NCBI GenBank assembly: GCA_963529665.1
Contig: CAUSAG010000003.1
Span: 73,286-137,285, forward strand
From: Kingella_B sp963529665
Lineage (GTDB): Bacteria > Pseudomonadota > Gammaproteobacteria > Burkholderiales > Neisseriaceae
Length of the DNA: 64,000 nt
Reading direction: 5' to 3'
The position numbers and the translations under genes were made by a program. Positions 34,940-44,101 of the stretch are shown here, piece by piece. Positions within the stretch are counted from its first letter, which is position 1. The number at the start of each line of letters is the position of its first letter. The notes beneath the pieces were generated by a model. That model did not search any database. It saw nothing but the letters and a program-made list of their open reading frames with translations, and was not told the DNA's origin.

Positions 34940-36778
34940 ATGTGCGGTATCGTTGGCGCCATTCGCGCGCAAAATAATGTAGTGGATTTTTTAACCGATG
35001 GCTTAAAGCGGCTGGAATATCGCGGCTATGATTCATCAGGCATCGCCGTGTTAAGCGAAGGCAAAATCAAACGCGTGCGCCGAGTGGGGCGCGTTGCCTT
35101 GATGGAACAAGCCGCCAAAGAAAAAGCATTGTTTGGCAACATCGGCATCGGGCATACGCGCTGGGCAACCCACGGCGGCGTAACCGAGCCCAACGCCCAT
35201 CCCCATATTTCGGGCGGCACAATCGCCGTGGTGCACAACGGCATTATTGAAAACTTTGAAGCCGAGCGCAGCCGCCTGCAAGGCTTGGGCTACACCTTTG
35301 AATCGCAAACCGACACCGAAGTCATCGCCCACGCCGTTAACCACGAATACCAACACAATGGGCGTGATTTGTTTGCCGCCGTTCAGGCTGCTTGCCGAAA
35401 TTTCCACGGCGCGTATGCCATCGCCGTCATCGCGCAAGATAATCCGCACAATATGGTTGTGGCGCGCATGGGCTGCCCGCTGCTGGTTGCCTTGGGCGAT
35501 AAAGAAACGTTTATCGCATCCGATGTTTCTGCGGTGATTTCGTTTACGCGCAAAATCAGCTATTTGGAAGACGGCGACGTTGCTCTGCTTAGCGAAAACG
35601 GCATTGACAAGCTGGTGGACAAAACAGGCAAAGCCGCCCAACGCGCGGTGAAAACATCCGAGTTGTCGCTGGCATCGTTGGAGCTGGGGCCTTATAGCCA
35701 CTTTATGCAAAAAGAAATCCACGAGCAGCCCCGCGCCGTTGCCGACACCGCAGAAGTGTTCCTAGAAAGCGGCTTTATCCCCAGCAATTTTGGCGCGAAC
35801 GCCGAGCAAGTGTTCCGCGACATTGACAGCATCAAAATTCTCGCCTGCGGCACATCGTTTTACGCCGCTTCCACCAGCAAATATTGGCTGGAAAGCATCG
35901 CCAAAATCCCCACCGATGTGGAAATCGCCAGCGAATACCGCTACCGCGATGTGATTGCCAACCCCAAGCAACTGGTGATTACCATCTCGCAATCGGGCGA
36001 AACACTGGATACGATGGAAGCCCTGAAATACGCGCAATCGCTGGGGCATCAACACAGCCTATCCATTTGCAATGTGATGGAATCGGCACTGCCTCGCGCC
36101 AGCGAATTGGTGTTTTACACCCGCGCGGGGGCAGAAATTGGCGTGGCCTCCACCAAAGCGTTTACTACGCAACTGGTTGCGCTGTTTGGCTTGGCGGTTA
36201 CGCTGGGCAAAATGCGCGGCGTGGTGAGCCAAGGGCAGGCGCAAGATTATTTGGACGAGCTTCGCGCCCTACCCGGTAGCGTGCAACACGCGCTGAACCT
36301 TGAACCGCAAATCACCGCGTGGTCGGAAAAATTTGCCAAGAAAACCAGCGCGTTATTCTTGGGGCGTGGCATCCATTATCCCATCGCGCTGGAAGGCGCG
36401 TTGAAGCTGAAAGAAATCACCTACATCCACGCCGAAGCCTATCCCGCAGGCGAGTTGAAGCACGGACCGCTGGCGCTAGTGGACGAAAATATGCCCGTGG
36501 TGGTGGTTGCGCCCAAAGATGGCTTGCTGGATAAGGTGAAAGCCAATATGCAAGAAGTGCGCGCGCGTGGCGGCGAGTTGTTTGTGTTTACTGATTTGGA
36601 CAGTGATTTTGAAACGGCGGAGCATATTCACATCATCCGCGCACCGCGCCATGTGGGCGTGTTGTCGCCGATTGTGCACACCATTCCCGTGCAGCTTTTG
36701 GCGTATCACACCGCGCTGGCACGCGGCACAGATGTGGACAAACCGCGCAATCTGGCAAAATCGGTAACGGTGGAATAA
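34940..36778 (+). CDS. glmS: Glucosamine-6-phosphate synthase
   Basis: Makes glucosamine-6-phosphate from fructose-6-phosphate and glutamine, the first step to UDP-GlcNAc. The 612 residues start MCGIVGA with the nucleophile Cys2, then the Ntn glutaminase domain (1-240) with HTRWATHG, and two SIS domains (about 290-420 and 460-600) with CGTSFYAA and SQSGETLDT. The C-terminus ends LAKSVTVE as in other bacteria. It supplies the dcw genes lying further on with precursor. Confidence 0.97.
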   Translation: MCGIVGAIRAQNNVVDFLTDGLKRLEYRGYDSSGIAVLSEGKIKRVRRVGRVALMEQAAKEKALFGNIGIGHTRWATHGGVTEPNAHPHISGGTIAVVHNGIIENFEAERSRLQGLGYTFESQTDTEVIAHAVNHEYQHNGRDLFAAVQAACRNFHGAYAIAVIAQDNPHNMVVARMGCPLLVALGDKETFIASDVSAVISFTRKISYLEDGDVALLSENGIDKLVDKTGKAAQRAVKTSELSLASLELGPYSHFMQKEIHEQPRAVADTAEVFLESGFIPSNFGANAEQVFRDIDSIKILACGTSFYAASTSKYWLESIAKIPTDVEIASEYRYRDVIANPKQLVITISQSGETLDTMEALKYAQSLGHQHSLSICNVMESALPRASELVFYTRAGAEIGVASTKAFTTQLVALFGLAVTLGKMRGVVSQGQAQDYLDELRALPGSVQHALNLEPQITAWSEKFAKKTSALFLGRGIHYPIALEGALKLKEITYIHAEAYPAGELKHGPLALVDENMPVVVVAPKDGLLDKVKANMQEVRARGGELFVFTDLDSDFETAEHIHIIRAPRHVGVLSPIVHTIPVQLLAYHTALARGTDVDKPRNLAKSVTVE

Positions 36779-36806
36779 GCGCGCTGACATCAATCTGGCA
36801 TAAATA

Positions 36807-36838
36807 AGGCAGCCTGAAAGACGATTTTCAGGCTGCCT
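36807..36838. terminator. Inverted DUS pair after glmS
   Basis: AGGCAGCCTGAAAG-ACGA-TTTTCAGGCTGCCT: tight hairpin 28 bases past the glmS stop codon. Confidence 0.8.
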
Positions 36839-36893
36839 AAAATGTTTTTACGTTAGAATAACGCTTTTAAAAATTCTTTAACATTCAACGCCT

Positions 36894-37817
36894 ATGCAAT
36901 TTAATCAGCCCCAATTAGAAAAACGCCCCTCCGAAATTCAAATTCGCGATTGTGCTGAGCAATTGCGCAGCCAAGGCAGAAGCAACTATGGCGACAGCGT
37001 AAAAAAATACGCGCAACTGCGTCTTGCCGATTTGGCTCCGCTGCTGGAAGACTGGCAAAACGAAACATACGCCGCCGCGCTCAAACAAACCACCTTGCCC
37101 AAAATCGCTGCTGCCATCAACGCCAAGCTCAGCCCCGCGCAATGCGAAAAATTGCTTGCCGTGTTGCAGCAATTTAGCGAGCAAGGCAACACCACCGCCA
37201 TGCTGTATTTGGCGTATTTATACAGCCAAGGCATTCACACCGAATCTTCGTTGCACAAAACAGCGCATTATTTGCAACTGGCCGCCAGCAAAAAAGACTG
37301 GCGTGCCAATCATTTATGGGCAGAATTGCTGGTTGCCGCCCCGCTTGCTGCGCGCGATTTAATCGGCGATGAAATCCAAGCCGATGTAGAAAAATGGCAC
37401 GCCGAAATGCCCAAGATTGACCCCAAGCGCATAGAACAAGCCCTACGCCGCTTCTACGACACGCCCGCCGCTATGAAATACGCCGCCAAAGCCAAACTGC
37501 TCACCGCGCAAGAACAAGGTAGCCCCATCGCCGAGCAGCGCATCAAAGGCTTAACCATGCTCGGCGCGCTGCCACATACCGACCCAGCGCCGCAATACCG
37601 CAAAATCAATCATTGGCTGGATGTGCAATTGCTGCGCGGCGGCAACACCGAAACCGTTGAAGACGACATCCTGATCATGCCCGAGAACGTGCCCTTTTTG
37701 CCGCAAGACGAAGACGACGGCATTTTCTCTGAGCAATGGCGCAAATTGGCGATGTATTCGGGCATTGCGCTGGTGGCGCTGCTGGTGTTTACCTTGATGA
37801 TTCGGCTGTTTGTTTGA
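36894..37817 (+). CDS. Hypothetical Sel1/TPR-like protein with C-terminal membrane anchor
   Basis: 307 residues. A helical middle part (about 95-160) has Sel1-like spacing: GNTTAMLYLAYLYSQGI and KTAHYLQLAASKKDWRANHLWA. A single hydrophobic helix near 285-303 (YSGIALVALLVFTLMIRLFV) ends the chain, so most of the protein is probably cytoplasmic and tail-anchored. No specific family is recognised. It may share a transcript with the LprI-like gene 43 bases downstream. Confidence 0.8.
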   Translation: MQFNQPQLEKRPSEIQIRDCAEQLRSQGRSNYGDSVKKYAQLRLADLAPLLEDWQNETYAAALKQTTLPKIAAAINAKLSPAQCEKLLAVLQQFSEQGNTTAMLYLAYLYSQGIHTESSLHKTAHYLQLAASKKDWRANHLWAELLVAAPLAARDLIGDEIQADVEKWHAEMPKIDPKRIEQALRRFYDTPAAMKYAAKAKLLTAQEQGSPIAEQRIKGLTMLGALPHTDPAPQYRKINHWLDVQLLRGGNTETVEDDILIMPENVPFLPQDEDDGIFSEQWRKLAMYSGIALVALLVFTLMIRLFV

Positions 37818-37860
37818 GGCAGCCTGAAAACGCTTTTTCCCCATCCGATAAGGAAACAAC

Positions 37861-38277
37861 ATGATTCGTTCCGCACAAACAAAAATGTTTGCCGTATTGC
37901 TGTTAAGCGCCGCTTTTGCCGCGCCTGCATGGGCTAAATCGTCCCAAGAGCGCAGCTATCCTGAGATGGATAAATGCCTTGATCAGCCCGAAGCCAAAAG
38001 CGGCGTTACTGCCGCCATGTTGGATTGCACCAACATTGAAATTGACCGCCAAGAAGAGCGCATGAATGATGCGCTTGCCAAGCTCATCGCCAAGCATCCG
38101 AAAAAAGCCGCTCAGCTCAAAAAAGAGCAAGCCAATTGGCAGCGCAAAATGAAACGCGCCACCCACAAGGAATACGGCAGAACAGGCGGTACCATGGATT
38201 TGCTTAACGGCTCAGGCTTGGCACTGGATATGATTGCCAGTCGCGCCGATGTATTGGAAAAGCGCTTGGCTCAATAA
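37861..38277 (+). CDS. LprI-like periplasmic protein (DUF1311)
   Basis: 138 residues: a signal peptide (about 1-25, ending AWA) and a small helical domain with two cysteines (C40 and C58), conserved NIEIDRQEERMNDAL and WQRKMKR. It matches the DUF1311/LprI family, whose member in Mycobacterium inhibits lysozyme. AAGGAAAC provides the ribosome site. The family function in this organism is inferred only. Confidence 0.82.
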   Translation: MIRSAQTKMFAVLLLSAAFAAPAWAKSSQERSYPEMDKCLDQPEAKSGVTAAMLDCTNIEIDRQEERMNDALAKLIAKHPKKAAQLKKEQANWQRKMKRATHKEYGRTGGTMDLLNGSGLALDMIASRADVLEKRLAQ

Positions 38278-38298
38278 TTTTCGCTTCGTTTTAACCCA

Positions 38299-38336
38299 TT
38301 TTCAGGCTGCCGCCATGCTTTAAGGCAGCCTGAAAA
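38299..38336. terminator. Inverted DUS pair after the LprI-like gene
   Basis: TTTTCAGGCTGCC and GGCAGCCTGAAAA separated by a short loop. Two more DUS follow near 38403 and 38430. Confidence 0.65.
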
Positions 38337-38463
38337 CCATTTTGCGGCTTGGCTGTTGCCGCTGGTGCAAAGTGAAGCCCGCCATGTTGCTCATACCCAT
38401 CAGGCAGCCTGAAAACTGATATTGCCGCTTTCAGGCTGCCTTTTGCTTATCAAGAATATCCCC

Positions 38464-39507
38464 ATGAACTACCGCAACGAATCCACCCAATCGCCGCCAC
38501 GCGAATTTGTTTTTGTAAACGAAACTTCGGCGAGCCACATTATTCAGGCTGCTCAGCAAAACATCGCCACCGTGTGGCGCGGCGATTTTCACAACGCCAA
38601 ACAAGTGTTGGCAGCAATCAAAAAACGCCTGAAAACCAAGCCCAAAGCCACAGCCCAAGCCCAAGCCGAAACAGACCCTGCCACCGCGTTTCACAAACAT
38701 CGCTTGGCGCAATCACAAGCCAGCCGCGTTGCCAATGCCTTGTGCGTGGAAATTGGCGCGGGCTTTGTTTTGGATTTACCGCGCGCGCCCAATATTCAGG
38801 CTGCTCTGCGCGATATGTACGACGTTGAAAATAATGAGCCTTTTATTCTGCCGCTGGCGCAGTTGCTCGGCTTTATCGGCGCGCACGAATGGCATAAAAA
38901 AGGCGTTTTCATCCCCGAATTAGATGGCGCGATTCATGTGCCCTTTGGCGTGTTTTCGCCGATTCGTGGCGAATATTTATCGCTGATTGCCCAAGCCAAG
39001 CTGCCTGAAAACGCCCAAACCGCGCTGGATATTGGCACGGGCAGCGGCGTGATTGCTGCTTTGCTCGCCAAGCGTGGCATAGCCAATATCATCGCCACCG
39101 ACACCAATTCACGTGCCACCGCCTGCGCACAAAGCAACATCGCGCGGCTTGGGTTTGGCTCGCAAGTTCAAGTGTTGCAACAAGATTTGTTTGGCGAACA
39201 CACGGCAGATTTAATCGTTTGCAATCCGCCGTGGCTGCCTGCCAAGCCCACTTCCGCCGTGGAAACCGCGCTATACGACCCCAAACACGCCATGTTGCAC
39301 GCCTTTTTGCGCGGCGCATCCAACCATTTGGCGCAAGGCGGGCAAGTTTGGCTGGTGATGTCAAACCTTGCCGAGCTGCTTGGCTTGCGCGGCGAACACG
39401 ACTTGCCCAACTGGTTTGCCCAATATGGTTGGCGCGTTTCAGGCAGCCTGAAAACCACGCCGCAGCACCGCAAAGCCAGCGACAGCAACGACCCGCTCGC
39501 CTTCTGA
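38464..39507 (+). CDS. Class I SAM-dependent methyltransferase (small-domain, NPPW)
   Basis: 347 residues. The C-terminal half (about 180-300) is a SAM-binding fold with LDIGTGSGVIAALLAKRG and the catalytic motif VCNPPWLPA, the type used by N5-glutamine and N6-adenine methyltransferases. The N-terminal half is not recognised. Start at 38464 is preferred as the upstream open frame runs through a DUS. Four DUS in frame encode IQAAQQ, IQAAL, KLPEN and SGSLKTT. The target is unknown. Confidence 0.82.
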   Translation: MNYRNESTQSPPREFVFVNETSASHIIQAAQQNIATVWRGDFHNAKQVLAAIKKRLKTKPKATAQAQAETDPATAFHKHRLAQSQASRVANALCVEIGAGFVLDLPRAPNIQAALRDMYDVENNEPFILPLAQLLGFIGAHEWHKKGVFIPELDGAIHVPFGVFSPIRGEYLSLIAQAKLPENAQTALDIGTGSGVIAALLAKRGIANIIATDTNSRATACAQSNIARLGFGSQVQVLQQDLFGEHTADLIVCNPPWLPAKPTSAVETALYDPKHAMLHAFLRGASNHLAQGGQVWLVMSNLAELLGLRGEHDLPNWFAQYGWRVSGSLKTTPQHRKASDSNDPLAF

Positions 39508-39682
39508 AAACCCAATAATAGGCAGCCTGAAAACGGTTTTGGCTTCGCAGAAGTTTGTGAACCCGTTTTCAGGCTGCCTTTTTGCGGCTGGGGTGCGTTG
39601 GTGTATTTTGTTGTTGTTAAAAGATTGCGTTTGGCAGAACAAAGGGACAAGCGGTTTTAAGCGGATGGGGCAATGCAAAGAT

Positions 39683-39727
39683 AAGGCAGCCTGAAAGCGT
39701 GTTGGGACGTTTCAGGCTGCTTTTTTT
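39683..39727. terminator. Inverted DUS pair downstream of pseGH
   Basis: AAGGCAGCCTGAAAGCG and TTTCAGGCTGCTTTTTTTG form a hairpin with a T run, oriented to end plus-strand transcripts, with the complement serving the minus strand. Another DUS pair lies at 39521-39582. Confidence 0.65.
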
Positions 39728-39790
39728 GTGGTTGGGATAAACGGTGCTAGCGCGTTGCGTTCGGGCGGCGTTTTAACTTCGTTGAAGCCT

Positions 39791-39845
39791 GCGGCATACC
39801 ACTTTGTTTCTAAATCAAAGATTGGGACAAAGGGGCAAGGCTGCC
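39791..39845. repeat. Hairpin repeat family B, copy 3
   Basis: GCGGCATACCACTTTGTTTC, then AAATCAAAGATTGGGACAA and GGGGCAAGGCTGCC. It shares the order of parts with 4962-5020 but the stem has decayed. The stretch 39508-39881 holds only such repeats and no gene. Confidence 0.55.
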
Positions 39846-39881
39846 GTTGCGCTGGCGACGTGGGCAATGTTGGCAAGGAGA

Positions 39882-41510
39882 TTATTGCCAGCTTTGCTCG
39901 GCGCTTAGGATGAAGGGGACGATGTGCTCTTCGTGCAGGCTGTTTTCAGGCTGCCTGAAACTGAGTTTGCGGTGTAGGGCGATGCTGGCGGTGTTGTGTG
40001 CTAGGGCTTGCCCGTGGACGATGCTTGCGCCCAGTTCGCCAAAGGCGCGTTGCAGCAGTAGGTTGCATAGGATGCTGCCGTTGCCGCTGTCGCGTGGGCA
40101 ATCGGGGGCGAGGTAGAAGCCCCATTCGTATTGGTTTGGGGCGATGCGTTTCAGGCTGCCGTAACCTTGGGGGGTGTCGTTTAGGGTGTAAACGTACATT
40201 TTGAAGGCGGGGTTGTTGAGCTGTTGGGCGAACCATGTTTGGTGTTGAGGCAGGGGGATGGGATCGGGGTTGAACATCATTTGGCGGATGCTGGGGTGGT
40301 TGCGCCATGTGTGGATGAGTGTGCTGTCGGCGGCGGTGGCGGGGCGGAGGTTGGCTTGGGGTGCGGCGCTGCGTTGGGCGATGTGTCGGGCGACGCGGTT
40401 GGCGCCGTGGGCATCGCAGAGTTGGGCGGCGGTTTGGCTGATGCGTTGTTGGTTTTCAGGCTGCATCATTTGGGCGATGGCGGCTTGGAAGGCGGGGCGG
40501 GGGATTTGGCTGGCTTCTAGGGCGAGGGCGGCGCCTGCGCTTTGCAGTTGGGCGGCGATGGGGCGTTGGTTGTCGGCGATGGTGATGAGCAGGGTGGGCA
40601 GCCCGAGGGCGCAGCGCTCCCATGATGTGCTGCCTGCGGCGCCGATTGCCCATGTGGCTTGGCTCATCAGCGCTGCCATGTTATTAGCGTTGGCGATGAC
40701 TTGGCTGGGGTAGGGGGCGTGGGCGGCGTGTTGTTGCACGCTGGCGAGATGGGGGGCGGTGGCGCCCATGATGATGGTGGTGCGGAAGGGGGCGGTATCG
40801 GTTTTCAGGCTGCCTGAAACGTAATCAGACAGGGCTTGCAACACGGCGAGCGTGTGGTTGTCTTTATCCACGCCACCGAGGTTAATCAGGATATTTTGGT
40901 TTTCAGGTTGCCTGAGCGCGGTGCGGTTTTGCAAACTGGCGGCGCGGTGTTGGGCGAATTCGTCGCGCAGTAGGGCGTAGCGCGTTCCTGCGAGAATGTG
41001 GCAGCTTGGGGGAACAAGGTGGGTGTAGTCGCTGGCGTGGTGGGCGTGGTTTTGGTCTAGTAGCAAATCGGCGTCGTGGGGGCGGTCGTGTAGGTCGTCG
41101 ATGACCATGATTTTGCTGTGGCAGATTCTGCGGGCAGCGCGTTGCCATGCGGCGGATAGGGCGTAGTGGTCGCAGATAATCCAGTCGGGCGCAAGGTGGC
41201 GGATATGGGGGGCGCAGTCGGCAAGGTCTTGTGCTTGGCTGGTGCCGAGCCATGCGGCATGGGCGGTGATGTCGGCGGGATTTTCAGGCTGCCTTTTGGT
41301 GCCAAAGGGGACGACATTGCTAGGCGGGGGCAGCGCAATGCAGTCAAAGCCTTGCTGGCGGATAAGCGGGGCGAGATGCCCGAGATTGGTGCGGCTGATG
41401 AAGGTGATGTGGTGGTTGTATTGGCGCAGTTGTTGGGCGAGGGTGAGGCAGCGCATGATGTGTCCGCTGCCGATTTGCAGCGATGCGTCTGCGCGGATAA
41501 GGAATTTCAT
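39882..41510 (-). CDS. PseG-PseH fusion: UDP-sugar hydrolase plus N-acetyltransferase
   Basis: 542 residues. The N-terminal part (1 to about 350) is PseG: MKFLIRADASLQIGSGHIMRCLTLA with the catalytic histidine in GSGHIMRC, and GAAGSTSWERCALGLPTL near 300. It removes UDP from UDP-2,4-diacetamido-trideoxy-altrose. The C-terminal part (about 395-542) is a GNAT domain typical of PseH (LRPATAADSTLIHTWRNHPSIRQMMF), which acetylates the 4-amino sugar. Together they cover two steps of pseudaminic acid synthesis. It lies 35 bases after pseF on the same strand. At least seven DUS are read in frame, as RQPEN, GSLKT, FQAA and MQPEN. Confidence 0.88.
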   Translation of the reverse strand: MKFLIRADASLQIGSGHIMRCLTLAQQLRQYNHHITFISRTNLGHLAPLIRQQGFDCIALPPPSNVVPFGTKRQPENPADITAHAAWLGTSQAQDLADCAPHIRHLAPDWIICDHYALSAAWQRAARRICHSKIMVIDDLHDRPHDADLLLDQNHAHHASDYTHLVPPSCHILAGTRYALLRDEFAQHRAASLQNRTALRQPENQNILINLGGVDKDNHTLAVLQALSDYVSGSLKTDTAPFRTTIIMGATAPHLASVQQHAAHAPYPSQVIANANNMAALMSQATWAIGAAGSTSWERCALGLPTLLITIADNQRPIAAQLQSAGAALALEASQIPRPAFQAAIAQMMQPENQQRISQTAAQLCDAHGANRVARHIAQRSAAPQANLRPATAADSTLIHTWRNHPSIRQMMFNPDPIPLPQHQTWFAQQLNNPAFKMYVYTLNDTPQGYGSLKRIAPNQYEWGFYLAPDCPRDSGNGSILCNLLLQRAFGELGASIVHGQALAHNTASIALHRKLSFRQPENSLHEEHIVPFILSAEQSWQ

Positions 41511-41545
41511 GATGTTGAACCTTTGGGGCAGCCTGAAAATAGGGT

Positions 41546-42250
41546 TTAGGGTTGTTCGCTTTCGTATGCTTGCAGTAGGCGATATAGGATTTCGGCGCGT
41601 GTCCAGTCTTCGGGGGTGTCTATGTCTTGCACGCGGTGGCGTGGGATTTTGATGCCGATGCTGCGGCTGTTGAAAATGGGTTTTTGTGCGAGCCATGCGG
41701 CGGCTGTGCCCCAGTAGAATTGCCCTGCGTCGTGCCATGCTTCTTCTAGGTCTTGGCTGCGGACGGCGAAGTTTTCGGGTTGGAACATGGCGACTTGGTT
41801 GCCCGCGTGCAGTTTTAGGGCGCGTTGGATGGGAAAGGGGAAGCTGGTGATGCTGAATGCGTAGTCGGCTTGATTTTGCGATAAGGTGGTTAAACCTTGT
41901 TGCAAATCATCGGCTTGCACGAAAGGAGCAGTGGCGTAGAGACAGCAGGCGGCACTGTCTTGCCAGCCTTGTTGTTGCATAAATTGGATGGCATGGGCGA
42001 TGACCGCGCCTGTGGTGGCGTGGTCGTCGGATAGCTCGGGCGGGCGCACGAAAGGCACGCTTGCGCCGTATTGCTGGGCGATGGCGGCGATTTCGGGGTC
42101 GTCGGTGGAGACGATGATTTGGGAGAAGCAGCCTGAAAGCTGGGCGGTGGCGATGCTGTGGGCAATCATCGGCTTGCCGTTGAAGGGTTTGATGTTTTTG
42201 CGGGGGATGCGTTTGCTGCCGCCGCGGGCGGGGATGATGCAGAGGGGCAT
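41546..42250 (-). CDS. pseF: Pseudaminic acid cytidylyltransferase
   Basis: Activates pseudaminic acid with CTP, the last soluble step before transfer to pili or surface glycans. The 234 residues begin with the CMP-sugar synthetase motif IIPARGGSKRIPRKNIK and hold VSTDDPEIA, ATAPFVQADDL, FPFPIQRALKL, YHDAGQFYWG-type HDAGQFYWG and PRHRVQDIDTPEDW, which separate PseF from NeuA. It precedes pseGH on the same strand. The genes pseB, pseC and pseI are not in this window. Confidence 0.93.
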   Translation of the reverse strand: MPLCIIPARGGSKRIPRKNIKPFNGKPMIAHSIATAQLSGCFSQIIVSTDDPEIAAIAQQYGASVPFVRPPELSDDHATTGAVIAHAIQFMQQQGWQDSAACCLYATAPFVQADDLQQGLTTLSQNQADYAFSITSFPFPIQRALKLHAGNQVAMFQPENFAVRSQDLEEAWHDAGQFYWGTAAAWLAQKPIFNSRSIGIKIPRHRVQDIDTPEDWTRAEILYRLLQAYESEQP

Positions 42251-42357
42251 GGGTAGGGGGCTTTCGTTGGGTTTGGGGGATTGGATTGGTAGGGTGGATT
42301 TTCAGGCTGCTGATTAGGTTAGGGGAACAATAGACAGCCTGAAAATGGGGTTGGGAT

Positions 42358-42489
42358 TTAGGGTAAATGTTGGTAGGAGTTTGTGATTTGGTTTTCAGGC
42401 TGCATCTGGGGCGCATTAGGGCGCTGGTAATACCAAGCAATCAGCAGAACAAGCAGCAGCGCAGGCGGAATAAGATAGAGAAGTTTCAT
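42358..42489 (-). CDS. Possible 43-residue membrane protein
   Basis: An open frame MKLLYLIPPALLLVLLIAW, followed by YYQRPNAPQMQPENQ and a short polar end. The first 19 residues form one hydrophobic helix. A DUS in frame encodes QPEN. It lies upstream of pseF on the same strand. No clear ribosome site is visible, so coding is uncertain. Apart from this the stretch 42251-42625 holds only DUS copies. Confidence 0.4.
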   Translation of the reverse strand: MKLLYLIPPALLLVLLIAWYYQRPNAPQMQPENQITNSYQHLP

Positions 42490-42625
42490 AAAGCAAACGA
42501 GTACATTAAAACAAAGGTTAAGTCGTTTTCAGGCTGCCTTTTCAGGCTGCCTTTGGCATCTCCATAAGGCAGGCATCAGCCAATCTCAACACGGCAGCCT
42601 GAAAACCATCCCCGCGCCAAATCGC

Positions 42626-43783
42626 TCATAGCTTGTGGCACATATCGCCATGCGCAAAGCCCAGCCAATCCACATCCACTTGTTTACCAAAGGCGATGAC
42701 TTTAAACAATTCGCCCATTTCGTGCTGCGCAGTTAGCGTGTTCACCGCTTGGGCAGCCTGAAAATAGCTCGGCGTGTCGGTTTCGGGGAACTGCGCCGCG
42801 AGCAAATCCAAAATGCCCAAGTTGTATAAAAAAGTGGCTTGGTTGGTGTAGCCGATTAAGTCCAAGCCCGCCGCACAGCCCGCCTCGGCGATGTCGCTGA
42901 AATTAACGTGCACGGTCAAATCCGTCAGCCCCACGCGGTAAAACGGGTCGTGGATGGTGTGGTGGCGATGATGCCCAATCAGCGTGCCATCGCTGCGCTC
43001 AGGGTGGTAATACTGCGCCGCGTCAAAGCCATAATCCAGCCAAATCATCGCGCCGCGCGTGAGTTTTTCGGCAAGCGTGTGGATAAAAGCGTGTTGCGTG
43101 GGATGCAGCTCGCTGGTGTATTCGCCCGCGTTTTCAGGAAAATAATTTAAGGCAGCCTGAAAAAGATCGGGGTCAATCAATGATTGATGTTGCAGCGCAA
43201 ACTGCCCGTTTTCATACCCAACATACACGCGCGAAAAATCGCCATTTTCGTGGCGACAAATGCGCTCGCTGGGCATCGCATCCAACACTTCATTGCCTAA
43301 AATAACACCGTCAAACGAAGCGGGCAGGGCGGTTAAGTGCTTCACTTTATGCGCCAAATCAGGCGCGTGTTGCTGGATGTATTGGCTCTGACGCGCCGCC
43401 AATTCGGGCGACAGATCCACAATATAATAAGTGTTCAGGCAGCCTGAAAGCGCGTTCAACAGGCTAACCGCCAAAGCCCCCGTACCCGCGCCAAACTCAT
43501 ACACATTGCCCGCCGTTTGCGCCAGCAGCGGCGCAATCTGCCGCGCCAAAGTTTGCCCAAACAAAGGCGACAACACAGGCGCAGTAATAAAATCGCCCGC
43601 CGCGCCAATTTTGTGCGCTCCGCCCGTGTAATAACCATAGCGCGGCGCATACAACGCCAGCTCCATAAAGCGCGAAAACGGGATTGCGCCCTGCTGGGCA
43701 ATTTCATCGGCAATCATGTGAACGAGCGCATCGCTGGCTTGCTGCTGATTGCTATCCAAATGTGGGATTTGTGGTGAAGTCAT
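42626..43783 (-). CDS. MidA/NDUFAF7-family SAM-dependent methyltransferase
   Basis: 385 residues. Family features: IPFSRFMELALYAPRYGYYT near 36-55, GDFITAPVLSPLFGQTLA, the SAM loop VYEFGAGTGALAVSLL, VILGNEVLDAMPS and GAMIWLDYGFD. The mitochondrial relative NDUFAF7 dimethylates an arginine in complex I. The bacterial target is uncertain. The ATG at 43783 is preferred to a longer frame that would cross the promoter region. TATAAT on the minus strand at 43826-43821 is a plausible -10 box. Confidence 0.9.
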   Translation of the reverse strand: MTSPQIPHLDSNQQQASDALVHMIADEIAQQGAIPFSRFMELALYAPRYGYYTGGAHKIGAAGDFITAPVLSPLFGQTLARQIAPLLAQTAGNVYEFGAGTGALAVSLLNALSGCLNTYYIVDLSPELAARQSQYIQQHAPDLAHKVKHLTALPASFDGVILGNEVLDAMPSERICRHENGDFSRVYVGYENGQFALQHQSLIDPDLFQAALNYFPENAGEYTSELHPTQHAFIHTLAEKLTRGAMIWLDYGFDAAQYYHPERSDGTLIGHHRHHTIHDPFYRVGLTDLTVHVNFSDIAEAGCAAGLDLIGYTNQATFLYNLGILDLLAAQFPETDTPSYFQAAQAVNTLTAQHEMGELFKVIAFGKQVDVDWLGFAHGDMCHKL

Positions 43784-43999
43784 AAGGTTAAATTGTGTAA
43801 AAATATAAAGCAGAAAAGCTATTATAAATGGCTTTGTTTGGGCGCGTGCAAGGAAGTGATTTGGAACGCGCTTTGTTTTTATTGGTAAAAAATTTTCCAT
43901 GTTTTTTCAGGCAGCCTAAATGCGTTTTCAGGCTGCCTGAAATGCGTTGTAAGCCAAAATTCCAATCTATTTTTAAAGAGTTAATTCTATTTGGACAAT

Positions 44000-44028
44000 T
44001 TGACCCAATGCCGTTTTTTGCTTATAGT
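44000..44028 (+). promoter_or_regulatory. Promoter of the dcw cluster (mraZ)
   Basis: TTGACC at 44000-44005, a 17-base spacer and TATAGT at 44023-44028 make a good sigma-70 promoter. Transcription would start near 44035, just at the MraZ operator. Confidence 0.8.
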
Positions 44029-44036
44029 GTAGCCAT

Positions 44037-44062
44037 GTGGGGGGAAGTGGTGCCAAGTGGTA
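44037..44062 (+). promoter_or_regulatory. MraZ operator: three GTGG repeats at 10-base spacing
   Basis: GTGG occurs at 44037, 44047 and 44057, one helical turn apart, immediately downstream of the -10 box. MraZ is known to bind direct repeats of this form before its own gene and to repress the cluster. The last repeat is 40 bases before the mraZ start. Confidence 0.82.
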
Positions 44063-44101
44063 AAACTTTCCCAAATTCCAAAATTTCAACCAGATTCTGT
44101 T

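Noticed and set aside
42367..42567. Plus-strand open frame in the spacer upstream of pseF
   Set aside because: It is read through DUS copies (FRLH, FSGCLFRLP), which give such peptides in any frame. The minus-strand small frame has a more protein-like helix.
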